DNA from: CATQHP01 sp965205595
GTDB taxonomy: Bacteria; Acidobacteriota; Terriglobia; Bryobacterales; UBA6623
Reading direction: 5' to 3'
Assembly (NCBI GenBank): GCA_965205595.1
Contig: CBDBHI010000066.1
Location: 1 to 64,000 of the forward strand
DNA length: 64,000 bases
Shown: piece after piece, positions 54,206 through 64,000 of the stretch
How the letters are laid out: each line of letters opens with the position of its first letter
Position numbering within the stretch: the stretch's first letter is position 1
Notes under the pieces: generated by a model
Database searches by the model: none
The model's input: only the letters and a program-made list of their open reading frames with translations
Told to the model about the DNA's origin: nothing
Program-made: the position numbers and the translations under genes

Positions 54206-55765
54206 ATGCACGAGAACCGGGAGACCTCTGGAGTGTCTCGAGCTGATCGAGACCGGTCCGAGAAGGCGCTAAGCCGAACGGCGGGCATGTACGCTCCAGA
54301 GGAGTCTGACTGCGCCGTAGTACCTGTGAACCGACCGAACAAAGAGAGGCAACTCTTGGCGGAGGCCGGGGAGGGAAGGGTGCAGACCAAGGAGAACAGC
54401 GAAGGGTCCTACACGAGCCCGACACGGAGCGGGAAAAGAGTGTCCCAAGGACTTGGAGGTGTGCGTCGAACAGCCAAAGAGAGGAGGCAGGAAAGGTTCA
54501 GCGCTTTGCTCCACCATCTGAACGTGGATCAACTACGGGAAAGCTTTTACTCGCTACAGAGAAAAGCCGCGCCTGGAGTCGACGGCGTGACGTGGCGGGA
54601 GTACGAGACCGGGCTTGAGGATCGACTGGTCGATCTGCACAGCCGGGTGCATCGGGGTAAGTATCGGGCGCAGCCCTCGCGGAGAGTCTATATCGAGAAG
54701 GCCGACGGGCGGCAACGTCCGTTGGGCATTGCGGCGCTGGAGGACAAGATCGTCCAACAGGCCGTAGTGACGATCCTCAATCAAATCTATGAGGTCGACT
54801 TCAAGGGCTTTTCGTACGGGTTTCGACCGGGACGCGGTCCGCATCAGGCGCTCGATGCGCTGTCGGTGGGGATCGAATCCAAGCGCGTGAACTGGGTGTT
54901 GGACTGTGATGTGCGGTCGTTCTTCGACACGGTGTCGCATGAATGGCTGGACAAGTTCATCCGGCACCGCGTGGCCGATTCGAGGGTACTTCGTCTGATC
55001 CAGAAATGGCTGAAGGCGGGCATATCCGAGGAGGGCGAATGGTTGGAGACCAAGGTAGGGACTCCGCAAGGGGCGGTGATTTCACCGCTATTAGCGAATA
55101 TCTATCTTCATTATGTTTTCGATTTGTGGGTGGAAGCCTGGCGCAAGAAAGTGGCAACGGGCGACGTGATCGTCGTTCGTTACGCCGACGACATTGTGGT
55201 GGGCTTTGAGCACCGGGTGGAAGCGGAACGGTTTCGGAGAGAGCTTCAAGAACGTTTCGCCAAGTTCGGTCTGGAACTTCATGCGGGCAAGACGCGGTTG
55301 ATCGAGTTTGGGCGGTTCGCCGCCCAGAACCGGACGAGACGGGGCGAGGGAAAGCCGGCGACCTTCGATTTCTTGGGCTTCACGCATTATTGTGGGAAGC
55401 GCAGGAAGACGGGCACGTTTACCGTCTGGCGCAAGACGGTTAAGAGGCGGATGGTGGCGAAGCTGCATCAGTTGAAGGCAGTTCTGCGTCGCCGGATGCA
55501 CGAGCCGACGGCGCTGGTCGGGGCCTGGCTGAAGCGGGTCGTCGAGGGCTTTTACCAATACCACGCGGTTCCGGGCAACTCGGATCGGCTGGCGTTGTTC
55601 CAATACCGGCTGCGCATGCTGTGGCGACGCGTGTTGTTTCGTCGCAGTCAGAAGGGACGCAAGTCCTGGAAGAGACTCAACCGACTGTTGGACCGCTGGA
55701 TTCCTCGCCCTCGCGTTCTGCATCCTTATCCGCCGGAGCGTTTCTACGCCAATCATCCGAGGTAG
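54206..55765 (+). CDS. ltrA: group II intron reverse transcriptase/maturase
   Basis: 519 residues, uninterrupted. RT blocks are visible as KAAPGVDGVTWREYE (about 120-134), YIEKADGRQRPLGIAALEDK, YGFRPGRGPHQALDAL, CDVRSFFDTVSHEW, GTPQGAVISPLLANIYLHYV, and the active site RYADDIVVGF with YADD intact. Thumb/maturase elements (KRRMVAKLHQLKAVLRRR, GFYQYHAVPGN) follow, with no HNH endonuclease. The first 80 residues are poorly conserved and a later start is possible. The protein splices and mobilises its own intron. Confidence 0.93.
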   Translation: MHENRETSGVSRADRDRSEKALSRTAGMYAPEESDCAVVPVNRPNKERQLLAEAGEGRVQTKENSEGSYTSPTRSGKRVSQGLGGVRRTAKERRQERFSALLHHLNVDQLRESFYSLQRKAAPGVDGVTWREYETGLEDRLVDLHSRVHRGKYRAQPSRRVYIEKADGRQRPLGIAALEDKIVQQAVVTILNQIYEVDFKGFSYGFRPGRGPHQALDALSVGIESKRVNWVLDCDVRSFFDTVSHEWLDKFIRHRVADSRVLRLIQKWLKAGISEEGEWLETKVGTPQGAVISPLLANIYLHYVFDLWVEAWRKKVATGDVIVVRYADDIVVGFEHRVEAERFRRELQERFAKFGLELHAGKTRLIEFGRFAAQNRTRRGEGKPATFDFLGFTHYCGKRRKTGTFTVWRKTVKRRMVAKLHQLKAVLRRRMHEPTALVGAWLKRVVEGFYQYHAVPGNSDRLALFQYRLRMLWRRVLFRRSQKGRKSWKRLNRLLDRWIPRPRVLHPYPPERFYANHPR

Positions 55766-55838
55766 GAGCCCAGTGCATTAGCAGTGCACGCTGGGATCTG
55801 TGCGGGGGGTGCCGGGCGACCGGCATCCCTACCGCGAT
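55766..55838 (+). ncRNA. group II intron domains V-VI (intron 2)
   Basis: GAGCCCAG...CTGGGATC (55766-55798) forms the domain V-like hairpin, with upper stem TGCA/TGCA and a CG bulge. It is followed by GGGTGCCGG-GCGA-CCGGCATCCC (55807-55829), a GNRA-capped stem. It begins one base after the RT stop codon. Confidence 0.7.
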
Positions 55839-55918
55839 AATCGCGGGACGGGCGTTTTGGGCTTCACTCGAAACATGGGCGTTATTCCCTTATCCTTGCG
55901 CTCGCCTACGGTGCCGTA

Positions 55919-57063
55919 TCACGAAGCCGGCTCGCCGGCGCGTGCCGTCTCGATTTCCTCCTCGATATTTTCCATGTTGAAATAGGGGCGCTCGGCGAGC
56001 TGCCATCGCTCGTGCGATTCGGCCAGCAGCGCCCCAACCAGCCGCTCGCACGACGCGCGGTTGGGAAATACCCCCACCACTCGCGTGCGCTGCTTGATCG
56101 TCTTCCTCATTCGTTCGCTCATGTTCGTCGACGCCAATCGCCGCCACTTTCGGCTTCTTCGCTTCCCACTTCCGGGCCATCTCCTCCGCCCGTCGCGGAC
56201 ACTCTTTCCGATCCTCTCCGCCGCACACCGCCGCTAGATCACACAGCACTTCGCGATACTCCTTGCTCGCCACCTTGCGCCCGATCTCGCGCTTGAAATG
56301 CACCCGACATCGCTGCCGCGCCACGCCTTGTAGCTGCTTGTCCAGTGCGGCCCGAATCCCGCTGTGCGCGTCCGATATTACGAGCTTCACTCCCTTGAGT
56401 CCGCGCTGCTTCAGGTCGCGAAAAACCGATCCCCCTGTCTCCCTCGACTCGCTGTCGCCGTTGCGCCAATCAAGAATCTCGCGCCCTCCTTGCTCGTCGA
56501 ATCCGGCCACCACCAGAACCGCTTCCGTGTGGAGCGTGCCGCCCGCCCGCCCGCACTTTCTCGTAACGGGCGTCGACCATCAAGTACGGATACTCAACCG
56601 TCAACCGTCGTCCGCGCACCGCGTCGAGCTTGGCATCCACCTCGGCCGCGATGCGCGACACCGTCATCGCCGACATCCCAAAGCCGCACATCTTTTCGAG
56701 CAGCGCCTGGACCTTGCGCCTGGATACGCCTTGAAAATACATCTCGGCGCAGGCCACCAGCAGCGTTCGCTCGCTGCGTTGCCGGCGTCGAAACATCGAC
56801 GGATTGTAAGGCTCGCACTCGCGCACCCGCGGCACTTCGAAATGCAACTCGCCGCCGCGGGTTTTGAGTGTGCGCGGCTTGCTAGCGTTGCGTCGTCCGC
56901 GGCGGCTAGCGTTGCGCTCGTAACGCCCAGCTCCGAGATGCTCTTCGCCTTCGGCTTGCATCGCCGATTCGATCAGCGTTTCTAGCAATCGCCGCACGCC
57001 TTCGTCCTGGCGAAACAGCTCTGGCGCCAACTCTTGAATCTTGTCACTGTGGTCTTGGGTCAT
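55919..57063 (-). pseudogene. IS256-family transposase remnant
   Basis: Starts MTQDHSDKIQELAPELFRQ at 57063. The first frame runs through YFQGVSRRKVQALLEKMCGF and YPYLMVDARYEKVR, then shifts near 56500. A second frame has LVVAGFDEQGGREIL and VISDAHSGIRAA with a catalytic Asp, and shifts again near 56130. A third ends with GVFPNRASCERLVGALLAES. At least two frameshifts, so inactive. The element ends were not resolved. 55839-55918 and 57064-57326 probably hold its ends and no gene. Confidence 0.85.
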
Positions 57064-57326
57064 TGCTGTCGTCTCCTTTCGACGGGTTGTTTGGTTCTTC
57101 CCTTCGTGAAAACTCAGCAATGACCCGCCCTTCCCCGGTTCACCTATTTGCCAGATTGATTGTTACAAAACCCGTGGTGCTTGCTGGAAGGACTCCAGCG
57201 GCTTCAGGGACCGCAAGGACCGTTGCGCGTCGCAAGCCGCGGCCACAGCGCCTTTCCGCAAATTCGCTTCGTCTCGCTGGTCGAAAACGGTACCCACGTG
57301 TTGTTCGCCGGCCGCCCGGGGCCTTA

Positions 57327-59162
57327 GGGGCCGTGAAAGAACCCTCCCTGGCCGTGTGTTGGATTTTTTCGTGAGGTCCGCAGTCGCAATATGCTTTTCG
57401 CGCGATTGCGGCCCTGTTGTTGGCACTTGTCGTCTCGAAGGCCTTCAGGGCGCTCCCAAGGCCCGTCTTGGGCTCTTTTTCGGCCGTTTTCCGGCCTCAG
57501 GCGGGTTCTAGGCCAGCGCCGTCGGCAACGGCGCGCACCCTCCCTCAGGCTGCTGCCACACCAGCCGGATCCAGGCCCTCACGTTGTACGCCAACATCGC
57601 CCACAGTAACTCCGATCGCGCCTTCCGCAACCCCCGCACCCGAAACTTCCTCACCCCAAACCGCTCCTTCAACCATGCGTTCGGAAACTCCGCCAGCTCC
57701 GATCGCCGCCGATACGCCTCCTTCGCCCGCTGCGTCTCCATCCACTCCCGATGCTTCGCCATCAGCTCGTCTTCTTCCGCCCGACTCGCCGTCCGTCCCC
57801 GCTCGTAACTCTTCGGACAACACTTCAGCCGATATTCACAAACTTTGCATTCCCCACTTCGCTGCCTATACCAGCGGTATCTCCTCTTCCTCTTCGTCGT
57901 TGTTCCCCGGTATTGCAACTCTTTGTTTGCCGGACATCGAAACGTGTCCGTCTTTTCGTCGTAAATGAAAAACTGTGTCTCGAACTCCGGCTGGATCCCC
58001 GCCGCCCGCGCCGCTGCCGTCGAGCGCTTGCCCCGCTCCGGAGCCGGCGTCACGTACTCGATTTCTTCCGCTTGCGTCCTCGCGATGTTCGCTCGCGAGT
58101 TGTACCCGTTATCAGCCAAGACTTGCTTCGCCTTCTGCTGCAGCCGCCGCTCCATGTCCTCAAGCGTCGGCTTGAGTTGTTGCGCGTCCGAGGCGTTGTT
58201 CGTCAACTCCACCCCGACGACAATCTTCTCCTTCGCGTCCGTCGCGAACTGCGCGTTGTAGCCCACTCCCCAGCCGCTGTTCGACTCGTGTTGCAGCCGC
58301 GCCTCCGGTTCCGTTTCACTCGCCCGCGCTTCGCTTTTCTTCTTCTTGCCGCCGCGGCCTTTCGCGATCCGCCGCACGTCATCCAACGCTTCATTCAACC
58401 TCTCGACGCGCTCGCGATCCGCTCGCTTGCGCGCCGCTTGTTGCCGGCCTCGTCTTCCGCTTGCGCGCCCAACTCCTCGACCACCGCGTTCGCTTGCTCC
58501 AGATGTTTCTCGATCGTTCCCCGCCGCCTCCGCGAACTCGTCGAACCTTGCGAGCGCAGCCGCCTGCCGTCCACCACCAGCTGTTCGAGATCGATCAAGT
58601 TCGCTTCGCTCAACACCGCCAACACGTTCGTGAACATCCCCTCCAGCGCTTCGCTTTGCGAAACCCGAAAGTCCGACAGCGTGTGGTGGTTGATCTTTTC
58701 CATGCCGCACAGCCACTGCGGTTCGGGACGGTACTCGCACAGCCGTTCGATCTCGCGCGCCGACGAAATGCCTTCGGAGTCGGCCCAGATCCAGACCGCC
58801 ACGAGCAAGCGCGGGTCCCAGGCCGAGCGTCCGCCGAGGTTGCGCTGCGTGCGCAACCTCGGCGGCGAACGGGCGCAGATCGAGTTGGCCGGTCAACTCC
58901 CAAATCGCGCGCACGCGATGTTGCGAGTGAACGAGATGCTCGACCTCGATCTCGCAAAATACTTTCTGGCGCCGATCGGGCCGCCGCAATTTCAACTGTT
59001 CAATCGGGATCGGCGGCACCGCCGAGGACTCGTTGCGGGGCCGTTGTTCGAGCTCAAGCAACGGCATCTGTTCGCCCATACATAAAAGGCGTCCGAGGCC
59101 CTTCCCCGGTTATCCAAACGTTCCCTCTTATTTACGTTTCAGCCAGGTTTTTTCACAGCCCC
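57327..59162 (-). mobile_element. IS1182-family insertion sequence, decayed
   Basis: 1836 bp bounded by GGGGCCGTGAAAGAACCC at the left and, read inward from the right, GGGGCTGTGAAAAAACCTG. No clear target duplication. The only gene is a frameshifted transposase. Its ends match the 149-bp MITE at 51130. Confidence 0.82.
57508..59079 (-). pseudogene. IS1182-family transposase with frameshifts
   Basis: From 59079 the frame gives an N-terminus ending WELTGQLDLRPFAAE, then shifts near 58870 to the frame with RTQRNLGGRSAWDPRLLVAV, INHHTLSDFRVSQSEA and LEQLVVDGRRLRSQGS. It returns near 58430 to the first frame (NEALDDVRRIAKGRGGKK, VGYNAQFATDAKEKIVVG, QVLADNGYNSRANI, FGVRKFRVRGLRKARSELLW). Domain order is normal for IS1182, but two compensating frameshifts make the direct product scrambled in the middle. 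Inactive unless frameshifting occurs twice. Confidence 0.85.
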
Positions 59163-59192
59163 TGCCGGTCGCGGCTCAAGGTAACTCCGCCC

Positions 59193-60653
59193 TTAATTCC
59201 CAGCTACAGGCTTGATCATCTGGTCATAGCGAAGCTCGCCGCCCTTGATCCACAGAATCCCCGGCGACCGCGGCCCGGGGGGAGGATAGCTGTCGGGCGT
59301 CTGGGCGTCCATCTCGTCGAACAATCTCCGCAGCCTCGCCACGACCTCGGGGTTCTCGGCCGCGACGTCGCGCTGCTCGCCCCGGTCAGATTCCAAATCG
59401 AAAAGCATCATCGGCTTAGGCTCGGGCGCGGTCGTCAGCCCTGGACGCTGATTCCGTTTCGGCTGCTCGAATTGGGGAATGATCGTCAGCCCGTCAGGCC
59501 CGCGCGCATCTTTGTAGTCGCTCGGATATTCCGCGAGGCACTCAGACCCCGGCTGAGGCGACCGGACATGTAGCTTCCAGCGGCTAGAGCGGACCAGCTT
59601 CAATTCTTCGCCGCCCATTGCGAGGATCGCGTCATGCGGGGACTTCTTAGTCCTCCCCGTAAACAGCGGCATCAGGTCAAGACCGTCGATCACTCTGTCG
59701 CCGGGCAGCTTTCCGCCCGCCGAGGTGACGATCGTCGCGAACACGTCTACCGAGGCCACCGGCTCGGCCGAGACCTGCCGGCTTGGAATCATACCCGGCC
59801 ACCAAGCTATTGCGGGGACGTGAACTCCTCCGTCAAAGTTCGAGCCCTTGGTTGCCCGCAAACCGCCGTTGTATCCGCCGAAAGTCGCTCCGTTGTCGGA
59901 CGTGAAGAACACGAACGTGTTCTCGTCCAAGTTGAGCTCTCGCACTTTCGCAAGGATCTGACCAACCGACCAGTCCAACTCACGAATCGCATCGCTGTAG
60001 AGGTCATCGGGCGTCTCGGGCGTGTAGAAGTCCTCCGAAGCAGCCAGCGGCTTATGCGGCAAGTACAAGAAGAACGGCTTGTCGCGATTGCGCTCAATGA
60101 AGTCGAGCGAGCGCTGAGTATACTTCTTGGTCAGCTCGGTTTGCCTGACTGGATACTCGACCACGGCTTCGTTCTCCACAAGCTGCACGGGGCGCATGTC
60201 GTTCGAGTAGAGGATCCCGTAGTATTAATCGAAGTCCTGCTTGCGCGGCAGGAACTTCTCGACATGGCCGAGATGCCACTTACCTACAGCGGAGGTGGCG
60301 TATCCGAGCGGCTTGAGCGCTTCGGCAATCGTGATCTCCGACGGCACCAAGCCAACGCCGTTCCGGCCGACATCGGGCGTAGGATTGGTGACCAGCTTCG
60401 TGCGGAAGGGATATCGGCCCGTAAGCAAGGTGCCCCGAGACGGACCGCAGAACGGCATCGGGACGTAGAACTCCGTCAATCGCATTCCGTCGGCAGCCAT
60501 CTTGTCCAGATGCGGCGTCTCGTGTGCGGTGGCGCCGAAGGCGGATAGGTCCCCGTAGCCGAGGTCGGCGGCGAAGATGACGATGAAATTGGGTTTGGAC
60601 TGGGCCGCCAGCGGCAGCGCGAACAGAAGCAAAGCGAGGATGTGGAGGTTCAT
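59193..60653 (-). pseudogene. exported sulfatase with in-frame TAA and altered metal site
   Basis: A 487-codon frame from the ATG at 60653 (MNLHILALLLFALPLAAQ, signal peptide). FCGPSRGTLLTGRYP carries the formylglycine Cys motif (CxPxR), followed by AVGKWHLGH. TAA lies at about 60235-60233, right after PRKQDFD; the same frame continues YYGILYSNDMRPVQLVENE, YLPHKPLA and FTSDNGATFGG to the stop at 59193. The usual ADDxGYGD metal motif reads AADLGYGD, losing one Asp ligand. The body otherwise looks conserved. A single nonsense change or a base error would explain the stop. Confidence 0.85.
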
Positions 60654-60745
60654 GGCGAAGTGCTTAGAGTGTAGTCCTTCTCGGCGCACCACTAATTCGG
60701 GGATTGGCCCGCAGGCGTGAAAGAATTGGCAATCTTGGACGCGCG

Positions 60746-60766
60746 GGCGTAACTTGCTACGGCCGA
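60746..60766. repeat. decayed CCCCTACA-type palindrome (family C)
   Basis: GGGCGTAACTTGCTACGGCC, a mutated form of the palindrome at 62466 and in the MITE, in the 271-bp gap between the divergent sulfatase and DUF1501 genes. Confidence 0.45.
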
Positions 60767-60924
60767 TTCCTGGGGCTGTCATCCCAGGCTGCTAGATCGC
60801 GCGCGCCATCGGCGCTCCGGGCGTACGTCTACGCTCGGACTAACTTGGAATCACTACAGTTAACCCATCGGGCCCCATCTCGACCGCCGCGACCCTGCAT
60901 GCCGCTTCTCTCCACGCCGAAACC

Positions 60925-62453
60925 GTGAAGTCGATTGAATTCGCCTTCGATGGACCGCAATCGCGACGACACACCGGGGAGCGAATCGAGAACGGATTGC
61001 TGTATCTGAGCGACAAACCGGGCTGGGTGTTGATCCGGAGCCGCCCGGATGATTATTCCGCGGTTATAATCTCTTACGAGCGTTCTCATCCCGAGAAGTC
61101 AAGTCTCAGCCGTCGCGCCTTTGTTGAATCTCTTTGCGGAGGTCTCGGCGCGGTCGGTCTCACAGGGATGCTGGCCGACGATCTCGGGGCGGCAACTGTC
61201 CCGACTGGCCCCCATTTTGTCCCGACGGCGAAGAACATCATCTTCTTGTTTATGCCCGGCGGCCCCTCGCACGTCGATCTGCTCGACCCCAAACCCGCGC
61301 TGCTCAAGTACGAAGGCCAACGCCCGGATGACGTCAACCTGCGGACCGAACGTCTGACCGGCGGCTTGCTGCCGTCGCCGTTCGAATTCAAGAGGCACGG
61401 CCAGAGTGGGATCGAAGTCAGCGAGTTGCTGCCGAATCTTGCCGGCATCGTTGACGAGCTGTGCGTCATTCGGTCGATGCATACGTTCAACCCAACGCAC
61501 GGGCCGGCTCGCAACTTGATCCACACCGGCAATATCGCGGCCACGCGGCCCACACTGGGAGCGTGGGTGTCTTACGGGCTCGGCAGTGAGAACAAGAACT
61601 TGCCCGGTTTCGTCGTCCTGAGCAACAGCTCAAGCGGTGGACTGTTCCGGCGATCAGGTTTCTTGCCCGCCGAGCACCAGGGCACCCATTTCAACCGCGC
61701 CGAAACCGACCCCGAGAAAATGATCCGCTATCTGCGCAACGGCAAGCTCGACGCCGATGCGCAACGGCAGCAGCTCGATTTGCTGACTGCTCTCAACCAA
61801 GATCACCATGCCTCGGTCGGACAAGACGCGTTTCTCGAGGGACGAATCCTCGCAATGGAGACCGCCTATCGCATGCAGTTCGAGGCGATGGATGTGTTCG
61901 ACGTACGCCAGGAGCCGCGGAAGGTGCGTGAAGAATACGGATCGACCGACTTCGCCAACGGATGTCTGCTCGCTCGCCGACTGGTCGAAAAGGGCGTCCG
62001 CTACGTGCACCTCTTCTATGGCCCCGCCAACCCTGGGACGACCATAAGGAAATCAACAAGAATCTCCGTGAGCGTTGCCCCGATATGGATCAGGGAGCCG
62101 CTACGCTGATCCGCGACCTCAAGCAACGCGGCCTGCTCGACGAGACGCTCGTCGTATGGGGCGGCGAGTTCGGCCGCACGCCTGTATCGGAGTCTGGAGA
62201 CGGGCGCGACCATAACCCCTATGGCTTTACGATGTGGATGGCCGGCGGCGGCGTTCGCGGCGGACTCGCCCATGGGTCCAGCGATGAGTTCGGTTTCCAA
62301 GCCGTCGAGAATCGGGTTAGCATTCACGATCTTCACGCGACGATCTTGAGTCAGTTGGGCTTTGACCACGAGCGCTTGACGTATCGCTATGCCGGACGAG
62401 ATTTCCGGCTGACGGACGTGCACGCTCGAGTTGTGTCGGAGATTCTGACGTGA
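60925..62453 (+). pseudogene. DUF1501 (Tat-exported) protein, frameshifted
   Basis: DUF1501 begins after a twin-arginine signal, LSRRAFVESLCGGLGAVGLT, which lies about 55 codons after the first possible start. The preceding segment (KSIEFAFDGPQSRRHTGERI) is foreign to the family, so the true start may be the GTG at 61027 or later. IIFLFMPGGPSHVDLLDPKP, NPTHGPARNLIHTGN and RLVEKGVRYVHLFYG are typical. At 62031-62033 (CCC) one base is missing; the other frame continues WDDHKEINKNLRERCPDMDQ, LVVWGGEFGRTPVSE and YRYAGRDFRLTDVH to 62453. In this family the partner is the next gene. Confidence 0.85.
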
Positions 62454-64000
62454 TCCTCCGGCAGGCGGGCGTAGCAAGCTACGCCCCTACAACCAACTGG
62501 CGTACTCATTCCTACGCCCGCCTAGGGGCTCTTCTTTGTGGGGCATGCGTCGCCTTCGCTCAGTCACCGCAACTCGAGCATTTTGAGCGCAAGATCCGAC
62601 CGGTCTTGATCGAAAAATGCGAGGCCTGCCACTCCTCGAAGCTCGACGAGCCGATGGGCGGCCTGCGGGTCGACTCCCGCGAAGCTTTCAGGCGAGGTGG
62701 AGCTACGGGGCCGGCCCTCGTGCCTGGTCAGCCAGAGCAGAGCCTCCTGTTGAAGGCCTTACGATACAACGACCCGGCGCTGAAGATGCCGCCGACAGGC
62801 AAACTGTCCGATCGCGAGATTGACGATTTTGAGACCTGGATATCCGATGGTGCTGAAGACCCGCGCGCCGAAGAGCCCGAGGTCTCCGACCAAAGCAAGC
62901 CCGCCGGCCCAGGGACGCCGATCGAAGAAGGCCGCAAGTGGTGGGCCTTCCAGCCATTGCGCGAATCGCCGCCGCCCACGGATGATTCTGACTGTGTCCG
63001 CAAGAAAGTCGATGCTTTCGTCCTCTCGAAGCTCCGCGCGAACGACTTTCAGCCGTCTCCGGAGGCCGACCGGCATACGCTGGTCCGCCGCGCGTCGCTC
63101 GATCTGACTGGGCTTCCGCCCAGCTACGAAGAAACCGAGGCCTTCACCAACGACGACTCTCCGGCCGCGTACGAGGATCTCATCGACCGCCTACTCGCCT
63201 CGCCTCGCTACGGCGAGCGATGGGGACGTCACTGGCTCGATGTCGCTCGCTGGGCGGAGGACCACCCCACCAGCGAATCCACGAATAGGCCCTTCGAGTA
63301 CGCCTGGCGCTACCGCGATTGGGTCATCGAAGCGATGAACGCCGACGTCCCCTACGACCGCTTCATCCGGATGCAATTCGCCGCGGACCTGCTTGAGGGG
63401 TTCAAGCCCGACGACATCCGCGCCCTCGGCTACATCGGCAACGCCCCCGTCTATCACAAAGACCGCCGGCTCTCGAGGGACGTCATCGAAACCATCGCCA
63501 GCGACGACTGGGACGAGCGTGTCGACGCGGTCTCACGCGGCCTCCTTGGTCTGACTGTCGCCTGCGCCCGCTGCCACGACCACAAGTTCGACCCGATCAC
63601 CAACAAGGACTACTACGCCCTCGCCGGCGTCTTCGCCAGTACCTGGCAAGTCAAGCGCCCCATCGTCGAGCTCGACCCGGAACGCGAGAGGGAGTTGATT
63701 TGGAAATACGAGCGACTCTACCGCGTCAAGGGCGAGTACGGGAACCTCCGGGTGCTGAGCACCATCGCGGAAAACCTCCATGACCGCGTCAAGGCAATGA
63801 AGGACGAGTATGAGTCGCTGGAAAAGGAACTTGCGACAGACAAGACGCCGCTCGCCCCGGCGGTCGTCGACTGGGGGGTCTGGATTGACGGCAGCACGCC
63901 GACCGTCACTTGGATGGTCCTGCGCCCAGGCCAGGCACGCGACTTGCCGGTCTTTATTCGCGGCAACGTCGCCAACACCGGCGACATCGTTCCACGACGG
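62450..64000 (+). CDS. PSCyt1/DUF1549/DUF1553 protein, cut by window edge
   Basis: Open from the GTG at 62450, overlapping the DUF1501 stop (GTGA), to the end of the window (517 codons). The first codons carry a family C palindrome; a hydrophobic signal (LGALLCGACVAFAQS) follows. The planctomycete cytochrome C domain has CEACHSSKLD, GGLRVDSREAF and LLKALRYNDPALKMPP (haem site CxxCH). DUF1549 spans about 185-390 (RRASLDLTGLPP, RYGERWGRHWLDVARWAED), ending in a second CxxCH, CARCHDHKFDPITNKDYY. DUF1553 would follow. With DUF1501 it forms the usual two-gene unit, probably in sulfated-polysaccharide use. Confidence 0.9.
   Translation, partial: MILRQAGVASYAPTTNWRTHSYARLGALLCGACVAFAQSPQLEHFERKIRPVLIEKCEACHSSKLDEPMGGLRVDSREAFRRGGATGPALVPGQPEQSLLLKALRYNDPALKMPPTGKLSDREIDDFETWISDGAEDPRAEEPEVSDQSKPAGPGTPIEEGRKWWAFQPLRESPPPTDDSDCVRKKVDAFVLSKLRANDFQPSPEADRHTLVRRASLDLTGLPPSYEETEAFTNDDSPAAYEDLIDRLLASPRYGERWGRHWLDVARWAEDHPTSESTNRPFEYAWRYRDWVIEAMNADVPYDRFIRMQFAADLLEGFKPDDIRALGYIGNAPVYHKDRRLSRDVIETIASDDWDERVDAVSRGLLGLTVACARCHDHKFDPITNKDYYALAGVFASTWQVKRPIVELDPERERELIWKYERLYRVKGEYGNLRVLSTIAENLHDRVKAMKDEYESLEKELATDKTPLAPAVVDWGVWIDGSTPTVTWMVLRPGQARDLPVFIRGNVANTGDIVPRR
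62466..62492. repeat. palindromic repeat (family C) within the 5' end of the PSCyt1 gene
   Basis: CGGGCGTAGCAAGCTACGCC followed by CCTACAA, identical to 51164-51190 inside the MITE. It is read as codons 6-14 of the gene. Confidence 0.8.

Larger units (their letters stand above)
53641..55838 (+). mobile_element. group II intron 2, left end tentative
   Basis: Plus strand. Domain V and VI hairpins follow the reverse transcriptase directly and the 3' end is near 55838. The left end is less certain: GTGCGGGCAAGC at 53641 fits the GUGCG rule and leaves 565 bases of ribozyme before the ORF, but no fold was computed. Confidence 0.5.

Noticed and set aside
57751..59085. 444-codon plus-strand open frame
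   Set aside because: It is the antisense of the IS1182 transposase; the protein is Arg/Pro/Ser-rich without any family pattern, and the minus strand clearly encodes IS1182 motifs.

Overview
The window looks like a chromosomal segment of an uncultured Acidobacteriota bacterium, probably near Solibacteres/Bryobacterales. Three things suggest this: a TIGR03437-like C-terminal remnant, a secreted protein with five Acidobacteria-style repeats, and a planctomycete-style DUF1501 plus cytochrome/DUF1549/DUF1553 pair together with several sulfatases. This is inference from protein character only; no rRNA or tRNA gene is present. The sequence is GC-rich and gene-dense, with genes on both strands.

Layout. 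1-19 kb holds housekeeping and small-metabolism genes: mtnP with a PfkB kinase, a GT2-mpg-dinB operon, a YprB-like exonuclease, ychF, a PilZ protein, a TPR protein, a RibBA-like protein lacking key residues in both domains, a PhyH dioxygenase beside an HpcH/HpaI aldolase, an orphan SoxCD-like pair and an HDOD-GGDEF protein. An IS630 element (18.3-19.45 kb) cuts the TIGR03437 remnant. 19.5-27.4 kb carries an S9 peptidase, a probable pyrophosphate-dependent phosphofructokinase, a methyltransferase, a B12-binding radical SAM protein and a secreted gluzincin-like protein. 27.6-32.3 kb is a minus-strand operon in the order trmH-like, rarA, thrB, U32-like, rraA, whose first two genes are each broken by one small lesion. 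32.3-50.75 kb holds tsaC, a Gly-rich secreted protein, a deoxyhypusine synthase homologue, a sigma/anti-sigma pair, a 1274-residue metzincin, a triple-Rid lipoprotein, a beta-helix-type protein with an internal stop, a sulfatase, a cupin/DUF3604 pair and an EF-G paralogue.

50.76-59.16 kb is a mobile-DNA island: two group II introns in opposite orientation, a 149-bp MITE, a long copy of a dispersed palindromic element, a decayed IS256 and a decayed IS1182. After it come a sulfatase with an internal stop, a frameshifted DUF1501 gene and the start of a PSCyt1/DUF1549/DUF1553 gene that runs off the window.

The most distinctive features are the non-coding repeats. One palindromic family occurs as about 28-bp and about 180-bp forms at ten places, almost all directly at gene 3' ends. 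A second family forms a very GC-rich 28-bp-arm hairpin in two copies, and a third is a short palindrome with a CCCCTACA handle. Five protein genes outside mobile elements are each interrupted by one stop codon or one homopolymer indel. That pattern could be real decay or consensus error, and raw reads would be needed to decide.
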